This document shows, piece after piece, positions 22,894-31,283 of a DNA stretch of 64,000 bases. The notes under the pieces were generated by a model. It was not told the DNA's origin, did not search any database, and saw nothing but the letters and a program-made list of their open reading frames with translations. Made by a program: the position numbers and the translations under genes. The DNA comes from Symbiodinium natans (lineage: Eukaryota; Sar; Dinophyceae; Suessiales; Symbiodiniaceae), in contig CAJNDS010000086.1 in the NCBI GenBank assembly GCA_905221605.1, positions 77,501-141,500 of the forward strand. Direction: 5' to 3'. How positions within the stretch are numbered: the stretch's first letter is position 1; every line of letters starts with the position of its first letter.

Positions 22894-25692
22894 ATGGCAG
22901 AGCAGGGAGCCCTCAGAACCGCAATGCGATATGTATTAAATAGCAAAACAGGTGAAATAAAAAAGACTAAAAAAGGAAAAGAATTAAAACAAGTTATAAT
23001 AGATGGATTAACATTTAAATACGATAAAGAAAAACCCATAACAGGACGATTAAAGAAGCAATTAAATAACATTATTAAAAGACCAGCATTTAAACGATTT
23101 AAGGTATTAGACGATGCAGTTAAAGGCGTTAGAGTAAGAAGGGCATTATCAAGATATGCTATATCAACAATCGGTAAAAGAACTGATAATTTTAGTGCTT
23201 TAAAAAGATATGCTAATACCTATTCTATAGTTGATATTGAAAAAGAAGGCTATAAAGGTTTAGGACACATATATTATCAGAAATCCAGATTAAAAGAGTT
23301 TTTAAACAAACATAAAAGTATGAAACTGCTGATTGATGTTGAATTTGTTTTAAAAAGTGTAGAAGAAGATGAAGAAATATTAACAACAATCAGAAGCAGA
23401 AGATATAGTATATTAAATGAAGAGGATTTAAACAAGGCAGTTAATAATGCTGGAAATGATATTCAAATTATACTTGAAAATAAACAGTTGCAAATTTCAG
23501 GTTTAAGCATAAAAAAGGTGAATAAAATAACAATCCATTATGACAAATACGACCCGACGAGAGCAGGACAATATATTGAATTACCAAGGTGGATTGCTTT
23601 AAAAAAGGCGTGCATTAACATTAAAAATTATGATAATTTATGTTTCAAATACTGTGTATGGTGTAAGTTCCACGACATATATAAAAAAGACCATCCTGAA
23701 CGATTATATCATTATAACAAGTATTTAGAAAATGATACTTTTATTAAATGGAACGGTGTAGAGTTCCCAGCTTGTAATGATGATATAGATAATTTTGAAA
23801 AGGCCAATGATAATACTATATCGGTTAATGTTTATACAGTTGATAAAGATGTAGATAAAATAAGAGTGGATAAAATAACAAAAATAACGAACCCAGTATG
23901 TCATATAAATCTATTACGACTTGATGAAGATAATAATAATCATTATGTTTTAATTAAAGACTATAACCGACTAATGGGAAGTCAGACGAACAAGCATAAA
24001 GATAAACTGTTTCATTGTCAGTATTGTCAGAAAGGTTTTAATCAAGAAAAATTATTACAAGCACATTTATTAAAAGGTTGTATGGCAAATGAAGTTCAAG
24101 CTATAGAAATGCCAGAAGAAAAAGAAAAAATGAGCTTCCAAAAGCATTACAAAAAATTAAAGTGTCCTTATGTTATTTATGGTGATTTTGAATGTTTAAC
24201 TGCTGAAACAATAAAGAACCAAACACCAATGCAATCGTGTATTAAAGGTTCTTATCAAAATCATATTCCATCAGGTTTTATGTTAAATGTTGTTAATTCA
24301 ATTACAGGAGAAGCTAAACCATATTTATACAGAGGTGAGGATTGTATGGAAGTCTTTTGTAAAACTATGAACGAGATAAGAGAAGAGATATTTGATGTAA
24401 TGAAAAAGCCAAAAGATATGATAATAACACCAGAGCAAGAACAAGAATTTCAAAAATGTAGTAAATGCTTCATTTGTGGTGGTGGTTTTAGTAATACAAA
24501 AGATAAGAAGAAGGTTCGCGACCATTGCCATTTTACAGGCTTGTATCGTGGTTGTGCTCATAACAAATGTAATTTAGATTATTGTTTCAAACACTTTAAA
24601 ATACCTATATTTTTTCATAATCTTAAAAATTATGACGCTCATTTAGTTATATCTCATCTTGATAAGTTAAATACTGATAAAGAAGATGTAAGCGTAATAG
24701 CACAAAACAGCGAAAAGTTCATAACCTTTTGTCTTAAACAACTTGAATTTAAGGACAGCTTCAGTTTCTTATCTTCGTCCTTAGATAAGTTAGTTAAACT
24801 AACTAAATACGAAAATAATGAGAAGCGCAACGAATGGACTAATCATTTTAAGTATAGTAAGTTAAGCAGTTATGTTAAAGATGATTATGATTTAGATTTA
24901 TTAACTGATAAGGGAGTTTATCCGTATGACTATATGAATGACTTTAACAAATTTAATGAAACAGCATTACCTGATAAAAAGGAGTTTTATAGCAGATTAG
25001 GTGAAGAAGATATAAGTGATAAAGACTACGAAAGAGCAAAACATATTTGGAAACACTTTAACATTAAAAACCTCGGCGAGTATCACGACCTTTATTTAAA
25101 AACGGATGTATTATTATTAACGGATGTATTTGAAAACTTTAGAAATCAGTGTTTAATAGATTATGAATTAGACCCAGCACATTATTATACATTACCTAAT
25201 TTCGCTTGGGATGCTATGTTATTAAAAACAGGAATACAGTTAGATTTAATATATAACGAAGACCTCTATAAAATGGTTGAGAGAGGACTTCGCGGTGGAA
25301 TGTGTCAGGTAAGCCATAGACTGGCAGAAGCAAATAATAAATATATGGGAGATGATTATAATAATAATGAACCATCATCATATATTAATTATCTTGATGC
25401 TAATAATTTATATGGCTTAGCGATGTGTCAAAGACTACCGTATAAGGACATTAAATTTGTTGAAGGCAACTTTACAGAAGAACATATACACACTTGGAGT
25501 GATTTAGGTTATGGTTATATTTTAGATGTTGATTTAGAGTATCCTAAAGAACTACACGACAAACATATTGATTACCCACTTGCCCCTGAAATTATGAATG
25601 TCACTGCTGATATGTTAAGTGATACACAAAGGAGATTTACAAAGCATATCATTATAATCAAGCGCCGAAGGACGAAAAAACTAATAAATTAA
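22894..25692 (+). CDS. polB: Protein-primed family B DNA polymerase, N-terminal part (frame broken near 25628)
   Basis: Replicative polymerase of the Polinton/virophage/adenovirus-like type. The start is the first ATG after the promoter box; the frame is open slightly upstream from a GTG. Visible in order: a basic N-terminal region; a C2H2-like finger (HCQYC, ~374); Exo I GDFE (Asp431, Glu433); a Cys/His-rich insert (CFIC ... RDHCHF ... CAHNKC, ~525-560) common in Polinton-type PolBs; Exo II FFHNLKNYDAH (~573-583); Exo III YLKTDVLLLTD (~734-746); and polymerase motif A DANNLYG (Asp835). After residue ~912 the frame turns into a non-homologous tail ending at 25692, while motifs B and C lie in another frame downstream. 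A single missing A in the run at 25628-25630 explains this. No separate terminal protein is recognised. Confidence 0.9.
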   Translation: MAEQGALRTAMRYVLNSKTGEIKKTKKGKELKQVIIDGLTFKYDKEKPITGRLKKQLNNIIKRPAFKRFKVLDDAVKGVRVRRALSRYAISTIGKRTDNFSALKRYANTYSIVDIEKEGYKGLGHIYYQKSRLKEFLNKHKSMKLLIDVEFVLKSVEEDEEILTTIRSRRYSILNEEDLNKAVNNAGNDIQIILENKQLQISGLSIKKVNKITIHYDKYDPTRAGQYIELPRWIALKKACINIKNYDNLCFKYCVWCKFHDIYKKDHPERLYHYNKYLENDTFIKWNGVEFPACNDDIDNFEKANDNTISVNVYTVDKDVDKIRVDKITKITNPVCHINLLRLDEDNNNHYVLIKDYNRLMGSQTNKHKDKLFHCQYCQKGFNQEKLLQAHLLKGCMANEVQAIEMPEEKEKMSFQKHYKKLKCPYVIYGDFECLTAETIKNQTPMQSCIKGSYQNHIPSGFMLNVVNSITGEAKPYLYRGEDCMEVFCKTMNEIREEIFDVMKKPKDMIITPEQEQEFQKCSKCFICGGGFSNTKDKKKVRDHCHFTGLYRGCAHNKCNLDYCFKHFKIPIFFHNLKNYDAHLVISHLDKLNTDKEDVSVIAQNSEKFITFCLKQLEFKDSFSFLSSSLDKLVKLTKYENNEKRNEWTNHFKYSKLSSYVKDDYDLDLLTDKGVYPYDYMNDFNKFNETALPDKKEFYSRLGEEDISDKDYERAKHIWKHFNIKNLGEYHDLYLKTDVLLLTDVFENFRNQCLIDYELDPAHYYTLPNFAWDAMLLKTGIQLDLIYNEDLYKMVERGLRGGMCQVSHRLAEANNKYMGDDYNNNEPSSYINYLDANNLYGLAMCQRLPYKDIKFVEGNFTEEHIHTWSDLGYGYILDVDLEYPKELHDKHIDYPLAPEIMNVTADMLSDTQRRFTKHIIIIKRRRTKKLIN

Positions 25693-26666
25693 TATTAAAT
25701 GTTAATCACAAAGAGAATTATGTATTACACATTAAAATATTAAGATATTATTTAAAACAAGGACTTAAAATAAAGAAGATTAATAGAGTAGTCCAGTTTA
25801 GACAAAAAGAATGGCTAAAACCGTGGATTGATTTTAACACTGAAAAGAGAAAGAAAGCAAACAGCGACTTTGAAAAGGATATGTATAAATTAATGAATAA
25901 TGCGGTGTATGGAAAAACGATGGAGAATGTAAGAGAACACATAAACTTTGAATTAGTTGATACACCCGAGCGCTTCCAAAAAGTGGTTAATTCACCCACA
26001 TATAAACACAGACACATAATTAACGAAAACCTTGTAGGAGTAGAGAAGTTAAAAGAAACGGTTAAACTAAATAAGCCAATCTATGTAGGTATGAGTATAT
26101 TAGACTTGTCTAAGTTGCATATGTATAGTTTCTATTATGATGTGCTGAAGAAGAAGTATAATAACGATGTAAGGTTAATATACACTGACACTGATAGTTT
26201 TGTTATACATACTAAAACAGAAGACATATACAATGATTTTAAAGATATTAATAAATATATGGACTTTAGCGGTTATGATAAAGACCATAAATGTTATGAT
26301 GCTACTAATAAGAAGGTGTTAGGCAAATTTAAGGACGAATGCGACGGCAAGATAATAACGAAATTCATAGGATTAAAGCCTAAGTCTTATGCTTTTAAGA
26401 TACATCAACAGGAGAAGGAGGAAAAGAAAAGCAAAGGAATAGTGAAACATAAAGTCAAAAAGGAACTTAACTATGATAAATACAAGGATACTCTTGAAAA
26501 TAACAGTTGTGATAGTGTTAGTTTCAACAGCATAAGAAGCAAAAACCACCAGATATATTCAATAAATCAGGTTAAACAAGCATTAAGTAGTTATTGCAAC
26601 AAGCGTTACTACTTAGACAATATAAATAGCCTTCCGTATGGGCATTATATGATAAATAACCAGTAA
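25631..26666 (+). CDS. polB: Protein-primed family B DNA polymerase, C-terminal part (shifted frame)
   Basis: Continues the polymerase in a different frame from the 22894 segment; the coding signal is open from about 25631 and the first ATG is 25881. It contains the TEKRKKAN region that precedes motif B, motif B LMNNAVYGKTMEN (25890-25928) and motif C YTDTDS (starting 26181, both catalytic Asp present), then a basic C-terminus. With the upstream part the enzyme would be ~1257 residues, normal for this family. Either a real inactivating 1-nt indel, a sequencing/assembly error in an A-run, or (less likely) programmed frameshifting. All catalytic motifs are retained across the two parts. Confidence 0.9.
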
Positions 26667-26671
26667 ATTAT

Positions 26672-26941
26672 TTAAACATACTCTCTCTTTACATTATCAA
26701 ATTTAACACCATAATAATCCAAAGTTTGTTGCTTAGGTTCTTTTATTTCACAATTGTTTAATTTATTGACATATACATTTCTTTTATTTTTGTATGTGTC
26801 GCTTCCTTTATCCATTGGTTTATTGTATTGTTTAGGTTTATTGGTTAGTTCATCAAGCTTTTTATCAATCAGTTCTAGCTTCTCTAATATCTTTTGAAAT
26901 TTTGTTGCTTTTGTTTCTTTAACATCATCTATATCGCTCAT
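26672..26941 (-). CDS. Uncharacterised small protein with coiled-coil N-terminus
   Basis: 89 residues, convergent with the polymerase (5-bp gap). N-terminal half is Lys/Glu/Leu-rich with a coiled-coil look (LEKLELIDKKLDEL), C-terminal half polar. A TCTA box on the minus strand lies 10 nt before the ATG, so it is probably in the late/virion class. No family recognised. Confidence 0.65.
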   Translation of the reverse strand: MSDIDDVKETKATKFQKILEKLELIDKKLDELTNKPKQYNKPMDKGSDTYKNKRNVYVNKLNNCEIKEPKQQTLDYYGVKFDNVKREYV

Positions 26942-26951
26942 ATAAAAGGTT

Positions 26952-26955
26952 TAGA
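26952..26955 (-). promoter_or_regulatory. Late-type TCTA box
   Basis: TCTA in AT-rich sequence, 10 nt before the ATG at 26941. Confidence 0.5.
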
Positions 26956-27180
26956 TTATTTTTTAAAACTTTTAAAAACTTTGCGTTGTGAATTCTGCTT
27001 ATCTAAGCACCTCCTACAAATGATATTTAATTCTTTTCTTTTTTGACGACTTCTAAAATTTTCTTTCTCTTTATATGATTTACACAATGGACAATATCTT
27101 ATTTCCAAACAACAATAAACATATTCATTTTTATCATTATCTGAGAATGATACTTCAATTTTATCGGTGTATATGGTCAT
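26956..27180 (-). CDS. Small zinc-ribbon-like protein
   Basis: 74 residues with two CxxC pairs, CPLC (~31-34) and CRRC (~55-58), separated by a basic stretch containing ENFRSRQKRKE; this resembles short zinc-ribbon/HNH-associated modules. The C-terminus is Lys/Arg-rich, consistent with nucleic acid binding. It is read in the same direction as the genes at 26672 and 27384. No TCTA or CTTAAAG box was seen just upstream; a perfect hairpin (27188-27211) sits there instead. Specific function not assignable. Confidence 0.65.
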   Translation of the reverse strand: MTIYTDKIEVSFSDNDKNEYVYCCLEIRYCPLCKSYKEKENFRSRQKRKELNIICRRCLDKQNSQRKVFKSFKK

Positions 27181-27187
27181 ATAATTC

Positions 27188-27211
27188 GCTTTATAATAAA
27201 AATTATAAAGC
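27188..27211. terminator. AT-rich hairpin upstream of the zinc-ribbon gene
   Basis: Perfect 10-bp stem GCTTTATAAT / ATTATAAAGC with an AAAA loop. It may end the transcript of the 27384-27779 gene. The rest of 27212-27383 holds no gene that I can see. Confidence 0.5.
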
Positions 27212-27383
27212 CAATTCCTATAAGATTTAACAAACTAATTCAGCACCAGCTTATGTAGTGCTATTGAATGTTCGGACACTACTTCCCTTTCGTGAGACCA
27301 TCCAATGTGAAACAATGGGGGTTTTCTTCTCCTTCTTCCGAGATGGCACACTTGCCCCTGTCATATTGTAATATAATAAATCT

Positions 27384-27779
27384 TTAATCTACTTTTGATT
27401 TAGATATAGGTTTAGCTTCTATATCCTTTTTCAATAAATCAACATCAGTCTCCAACTTCTCTACTCTCTCTTCTAATTGTTCAGGTGTTATTCTACTTTC
27501 TTTACTACTCCATCCTGTATCACATATTTCAACGCTTCCTGTTTGTATATTATTTTCTGGTTTAAAAATATCGTCTGGGCTTGTGTGGCGACCGCCACTA
27601 CCACCAAATTTAGTATTCCTTTTATCAACAACGGTATTAGTCGTTATTGTATTATTCTCCTTAACGGTTGTAGTCTCCTTATGATAAAATTGTCTTTTAC
27701 AACGGCACGGAATACAAGATATACCTTTAGCATTAATATGAAATCCTTTGTCGTTTCTTTCTTCTGAAACTTCGCTCAT
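27384..27779 (-). CDS. Uncharacterised protein with Cys cluster and C-terminal coiled coil
   Basis: 131 residues. It has a CIPCRCKR cluster at ~22-29, a Thr/Asn-rich middle, a Gly-rich patch (FGGSGGRH) and a C-terminal coiled coil (LEERVEKLETDVDLLKKDIE). It is divergent from the packaging ATPase, sharing a 42-bp intergenic region. Coiled coil plus polar linker is compatible with a minor virion protein, but no family is recognised. Confidence 0.65.
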   Translation of the reverse strand: MSEVSEERNDKGFHINAKGISCIPCRCKRQFYHKETTTVKENNTITTNTVVDKRNTKFGGSGGRHTSPDDIFKPENNIQTGSVEICDTGWSSKESRITPEQLEERVEKLETDVDLLKKDIEAKPISKSKVD

Positions 27780-27804
27780 TTTATATTAATAACGATATAA
27801 TTTT

Positions 27805-27808
27805 TCTA
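27805..27808 (+). promoter_or_regulatory. Late-type TCTA box (ATPase)
   Basis: TCTA 13 nt before the ATPase ATG at 27822. Confidence 0.65.
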
Positions 27809-27821
27809 TGTATTAGTAATA

Positions 27822-28613
27822 ATGAATACTCCTATAGTTAAACCTATCAATGTTAAAGAATACGATTTTAAACAATCTAAATATGAAGTAGCGCCTAAAT
27901 TACCTTTTAGTCAAATAATAACAGGACCTTCAGGAAGTGGTAAAGGAATATTACTACAATCAATGATATTAGATATTTACAGAGATGTCTTTGAAAGAAT
28001 ATATATTTGGTCTCCTTCAATTTCAGTTGATAGTAATTGGTTGCCAGTTAAAAAATATATTCAGGACAATTTGAAGGTTAATTTAGAAAAGGAAAAGTGT
28101 ATGTTTGACGAATACATACCAGAAGAATTGGAAGCGGTGATAAAAAGACAGCACAAGGTAATAGAGTATCAGAAGAAGAACGACCACAAGAAATTGTTTT
28201 CAATTCTTATAATTGTTGATGACTTCGCCGACAGCAAGGCTTTTTCAAGAAACTCACCTTTGCTAAATCAGTTATATGTTCGCGGGAGACATAATGCAAT
28301 TAATATTATTACTTCCACACAAAAATTTAATGCTTTGAGCCCAATTATTCGTGTCAATAGTCGTCAGTTATTCTTTTTCAGATTAAGGAACTACAAAGAA
28401 ATTGAAACAATGGTTGAAGAGTTAAGCGCAGTATTGATTAAAAAATCCACCGTTGCTGATACTAAAAACCTCGCAGAAGCAAAGAAGTTATTATTAGAAG
28501 TCTATATCATAGCAACAGAAGAACCGTATAGTTTCTTATTCATTAATTTGATGAAAGCAGATGTTAATGATATGTTTTATAAAAGATTTGATGCTAAATT
28601 GGTAATTGATTAA
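27822..28613 (+). CDS. DNA-packaging ATPase (A32 / FtsK-HerA type)
   Basis: 263 residues, typical for Polinton/virophage packaging ATPases. Walker A GPSGSGKG at residues 35-42, preceded by a hydrophobic strand; Walker B at ~128-134 with hydrophobic residues then Asp133-Asp134; a downstream Ser/Thr-Gln sensor-like segment (ITSTQKF) and an Arg-rich VRGRHNAIN segment follow. The role is to translocate viral DNA into the capsid. The ATG is fixed by a TCTA box 13 nt upstream. The stop codon lies inside a perfect hairpin shared with the convergent gene at 28642. Confidence 0.93.
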   Translation: MNTPIVKPINVKEYDFKQSKYEVAPKLPFSQIITGPSGSGKGILLQSMILDIYRDVFERIYIWSPSISVDSNWLPVKKYIQDNLKVNLEKEKCMFDEYIPEELEAVIKRQHKVIEYQKKNDHKKLFSILIIVDDFADSKAFSRNSPLLNQLYVRGRHNAINIITSTQKFNALSPIIRVNSRQLFFFRLRNYKEIETMVEELSAVLIKKSTVADTKNLAEAKKLLLEVYIIATEEPYSFLFINLMKADVNDMFYKRFDAKLVID

Positions 28614-28640
28614 TAATGTTATTATAAAATAACATTATTA
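28611..28640. terminator. Bidirectional AT-rich hairpin between convergent genes
   Basis: Perfect 13-bp stem TAATAATGTTATT / AATAACATTATTA with a 4-nt loop. It overlaps the ATPase stop and lies just past the end of the convergent 28642 gene. Confidence 0.65.
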
Positions 28641-28641
28641 A

Positions 28642-28854
28642 TTAGAATACACTATAATTACAAATTTGAACAGGCAAACGATACAATATTTTATCACTCT
28701 TCTTTTCCTTTACTTCTTTTATTTCCTTTATCATTTCTTTCAATACTTTAATTTGTAATCTATCAATATTAATCAAATCTAAATCATTTTCGTTAATATT
28801 GTTTATTTGATTGATACAATCATTCTCACTATCTTTTGAAATTCTACTACCCAT
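28642..28854 (-). CDS. Small protein with N-myristoylation signal
   Basis: 70 residues. The N-terminus MGSRISK fits the eukaryotic N-myristoylation consensus (Gly2, small residue 3, Ser6, Lys7). The remainder is acidic/Asn-rich, then a Lys/Glu coiled-coil-like helix. TCTA lies 13 nt before the ATG, so it groups with the late genes and lies just downstream of the fibre gene. Myristoylated small virion proteins occur in several DNA viruses; here this is inference only. Confidence 0.65.
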   Translation of the reverse strand: MGSRISKDSENDCINQINNINENDLDLINIDRLQIKVLKEMIKEIKEVKEKKSDKILYRLPVQICNYSVF

Positions 28855-28867
28855 ATAATATATTATT

Positions 28868-28871
28868 TAGA
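28868..28871 (-). promoter_or_regulatory. Late-type TCTA box
   Basis: TCTA 13 nt before the ATG at 28854, in a small AT-rich palindrome. Confidence 0.6.
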
Positions 28872-28877
28872 TAATAA

Positions 28878-31238
28878 TTAATTTTTAGTTTTGGCTTTAG
28901 CTTTAGCCTTTGCTTTCGGGCTTTCCTCGCCCTTTATCTTATTTACTTCTTTTCTTAAATCATCAACTTCTTTCATAAGATGCTGAACACAACCCCATAA
29001 TACAACATTCATTTTAATGTAGTTGAGTCTTAAATAATCGTCATCGCTATCTTTCATTACCATCTTTGACCAATGCTTCGGCATTTTTGAATTAGGTATG
29101 TCTTGTGCTATAAATCCAATTTCGCGTTCTTCTTTTCCTTTGAAATTAAATTCTTTCGGTTTAATGTATTTAACTATATCATAGCAAGTTTTGCTACTAA
29201 CTTCTTTAACGTTCTCTTTAAGTCTTTCGTCCGATGTTTCTGTGGCTGTTCCGTTTACGTGCAATCCTGTGCTTGATATTTCACATATATTAGCACCATT
29301 GATTGATAAAAATATTAATCCATCAGCATCGGGATTATCTATTTTAACTCTTTCAGATGTGCTTACAGTTTGGTGTGTAAAGTCCAAATGTCCTAATAAA
29401 TTAACATTAGCATTAGTTAATTTAACTTGTGGTGTGCTTCCTACCGTTCCAACTATAAAATTAATTGCTCTATCTGTATCGCCATTTCTTACATCTAAAT
29501 CATAATCACTTCCATTTAGTGTTTCTTTAATTCCTGATGAATGCTGAAATAATATTTCTCCCCATACATTTAAATTTGCTTCCGCTGTTATATTACCAAT
29601 AGAATTAAAAGTTTGATTATTAACGACTGCTCTGTTTAATGTTATTCCGTTGGTGTCGGTTAATTGCAATGCTATTGTTCCTGTTGTTGGGTCTGTTGCT
29701 CTGTTTGCTTGAAATGAGAAATTTGTTTCGTCATTCGTTATTAAATTTAAGGAATTATTAGCGTCTGCTCTTCTGTATATTTTGCTATTATTCCATATTA
29801 ATATTTCATTGTTAAACGTAGTAGCACCATTAAATCTTACCGTTGAACTAAAATTAGAATTGCCACCATTAACATTAAGAACATCTACAACGGCATTTGC
29901 TCCGATTCCTAATTTATTACATCTTACCGCGTTTGAATTGTTCATATTCAAAAATAACTGTTGCGACGAGTCATTGGTATTGTAAGCATCAATACTAAAA
30001 CCTCTAAATCTTAATTTTCCACTATTATTAGCAATTGCCACAACATTACTGGCGTCTGTTGTTGGCTTGTAAATTGTTAGGCCTGAATTATTAGAAATAT
30101 TGAAATTATCAGTTTCATAAAATATATTTTCTTTAAAATATGTAGGTTTAAATAATGTTGTTCCACCCGTTGTATTATTGCATTCAATATATGTATTTGT
30201 GTCAGTATCGTCATTAGTTCCATTAATTAATCTTATAGCGTTCGCGGTTTCATTAATTGACAAATCCATTGATATGTTAGATTTCGTAGCATTAGTATAT
30301 CTTTCAATGCTTGTGTTAGAGTTTGTTAATTCAATATCTCCCTTTACTGTTAAATTGTTTGTTATGTCAATTCCACCTCCTATTGTTAAATTGGTTGTAA
30401 CATTTACATTATTAACGGCTAAGTCATTATTCATATTAATATTGCCCGATGGATTTAAATTTAAATCTACAACGCTGTCATCGCTTGTGGCATTTGATAT
30501 AATTTTATTTCCTTGTAAAGTTATATAACTTGTGGCATTTTTAAATACACCAATAATTTTATCTCCTCCTCCCGTTTGATTGCTAAACAATAATCCTGTA
30601 GTGGGTGCTATATTTATAGTCTCGTTGTTTAATGTTAATCCACTGTGAATAATCGTAGGAGCGCTACAATCAATAATCGGAAATGTAGAAAACCTATTAG
30701 CAAAATCCGATTTAGGAACTCTTAAATCTAATAAATTATCAATTTCTGTGTCAGTGTAGCCACCGCCACCACCAGCACCAGCTATTAATGTATCCACCTC
30801 ACCTTTATTATAAAAGTTTGTCCCTAATTGGGTGTTAGTCTGATAATTGGTAGATAAGTTAGTATCTATTTCTGTTTTATTGTAAAAATTAGTTGTTAAT
30901 AATGTGTTATTTTGATAATTAGTAGATAAATTTGTATCTATCTGTGCTGATGTATAATAATTAGTTAGTGTTGTGTCTATCTCTGTTTTATTGTAAAAAT
31001 TAGATGCTAATTGTGTATTGGTTTGATAATTATTTGTTAAATCTGTATTAATAGCGGTGATACTGTTAAAGTTTTGCAATTGTTTTGTGTTTAAGATTGC
31101 TATATCGTCTGTATTTGTTGTTATTTGTGCGTTGTTTCCTATTTCTGATTTTTTAGCATATATTAGCGATAACTCAGTTCCACCTACAATAATAGTATCT
31201 GCTGTTAATGTGTTTGTATTGTTTAATGTTAATGGCAT
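28878..31238 (-). CDS. Fibre protein with S74 self-cleaving chaperone domain
   Basis: 786 residues. Residues ~70-160 hold repeated NFYNKTEID / LSTNYQ(T/N)NT units of the kind seen in phage fibres; then a glycine hinge (AGAGGGGG), a long Asn/Thr-rich beta-repeat shaft, and a C-terminal peptidase-S74 / intramolecular chaperone domain from ~665. The S74 signature TSDERLK is present (Ser669 nucleophile, Lys674), followed by GFIAQDIP and a C-terminal coiled coil. The tail is a Lys-Ala repeat. Known: S74 domains trimerise fibres and then autocleave. Role: probable host-attachment fibre on the capsid. TCTA lies 13 nt before the ATG. It is next to the MCP in the same direction. Confidence 0.88.
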   Translation of the reverse strand: MPLTLNNTNTLTADTIIVGGTELSLIYAKKSEIGNNAQITTNTDDIAILNTKQLQNFNSITAINTDLTNNYQTNTQLASNFYNKTEIDTTLTNYYTSAQIDTNLSTNYQNNTLLTTNFYNKTEIDTNLSTNYQTNTQLGTNFYNKGEVDTLIAGAGGGGGYTDTEIDNLLDLRVPKSDFANRFSTFPIIDCSAPTIIHSGLTLNNETINIAPTTGLLFSNQTGGGDKIIGVFKNATSYITLQGNKIISNATSDDSVVDLNLNPSGNINMNNDLAVNNVNVTTNLTIGGGIDITNNLTVKGDIELTNSNTSIERYTNATKSNISMDLSINETANAIRLINGTNDDTDTNTYIECNNTTGGTTLFKPTYFKENIFYETDNFNISNNSGLTIYKPTTDASNVVAIANNSGKLRFRGFSIDAYNTNDSSQQLFLNMNNSNAVRCNKLGIGANAVVDVLNVNGGNSNFSSTVRFNGATTFNNEILIWNNSKIYRRADANNSLNLITNDETNFSFQANRATDPTTGTIALQLTDTNGITLNRAVVNNQTFNSIGNITAEANLNVWGEILFQHSSGIKETLNGSDYDLDVRNGDTDRAINFIVGTVGSTPQVKLTNANVNLLGHLDFTHQTVSTSERVKIDNPDADGLIFLSINGANICEISSTGLHVNGTATETSDERLKENVKEVSSKTCYDIVKYIKPKEFNFKGKEEREIGFIAQDIPNSKMPKHWSKMVMKDSDDDYLRLNYIKMNVVLWGCVQHLMKEVDDLRKEVNKIKGEESPKAKAKAKAKTKN

Positions 31239-31240
31239 TA

Positions 31241-31267
31241 TTAAATTAATTTAGATAATTAATTTAA
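31241..31267. terminator. Hairpin between MCP and fibre genes with promoter core in the loop
   Basis: 10-bp stem TTAAATTAAT / ATTAATTTAA. The 7-nt loop contains the TCTA (minus strand) of the fibre gene. Confidence 0.55.
31252..31255 (-). promoter_or_regulatory. Late-type TCTA box (fibre)
   Basis: TCTA 13 nt before the fibre ATG at 31238. Confidence 0.65.
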
Positions 31268-31283
31268 CAATGTTTATTTAGAC

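Noticed and set aside
25748-26017. 89-codon minus-strand frame over the polymerase
   Set aside because: Shadow of the polymerase coding region across motif B.
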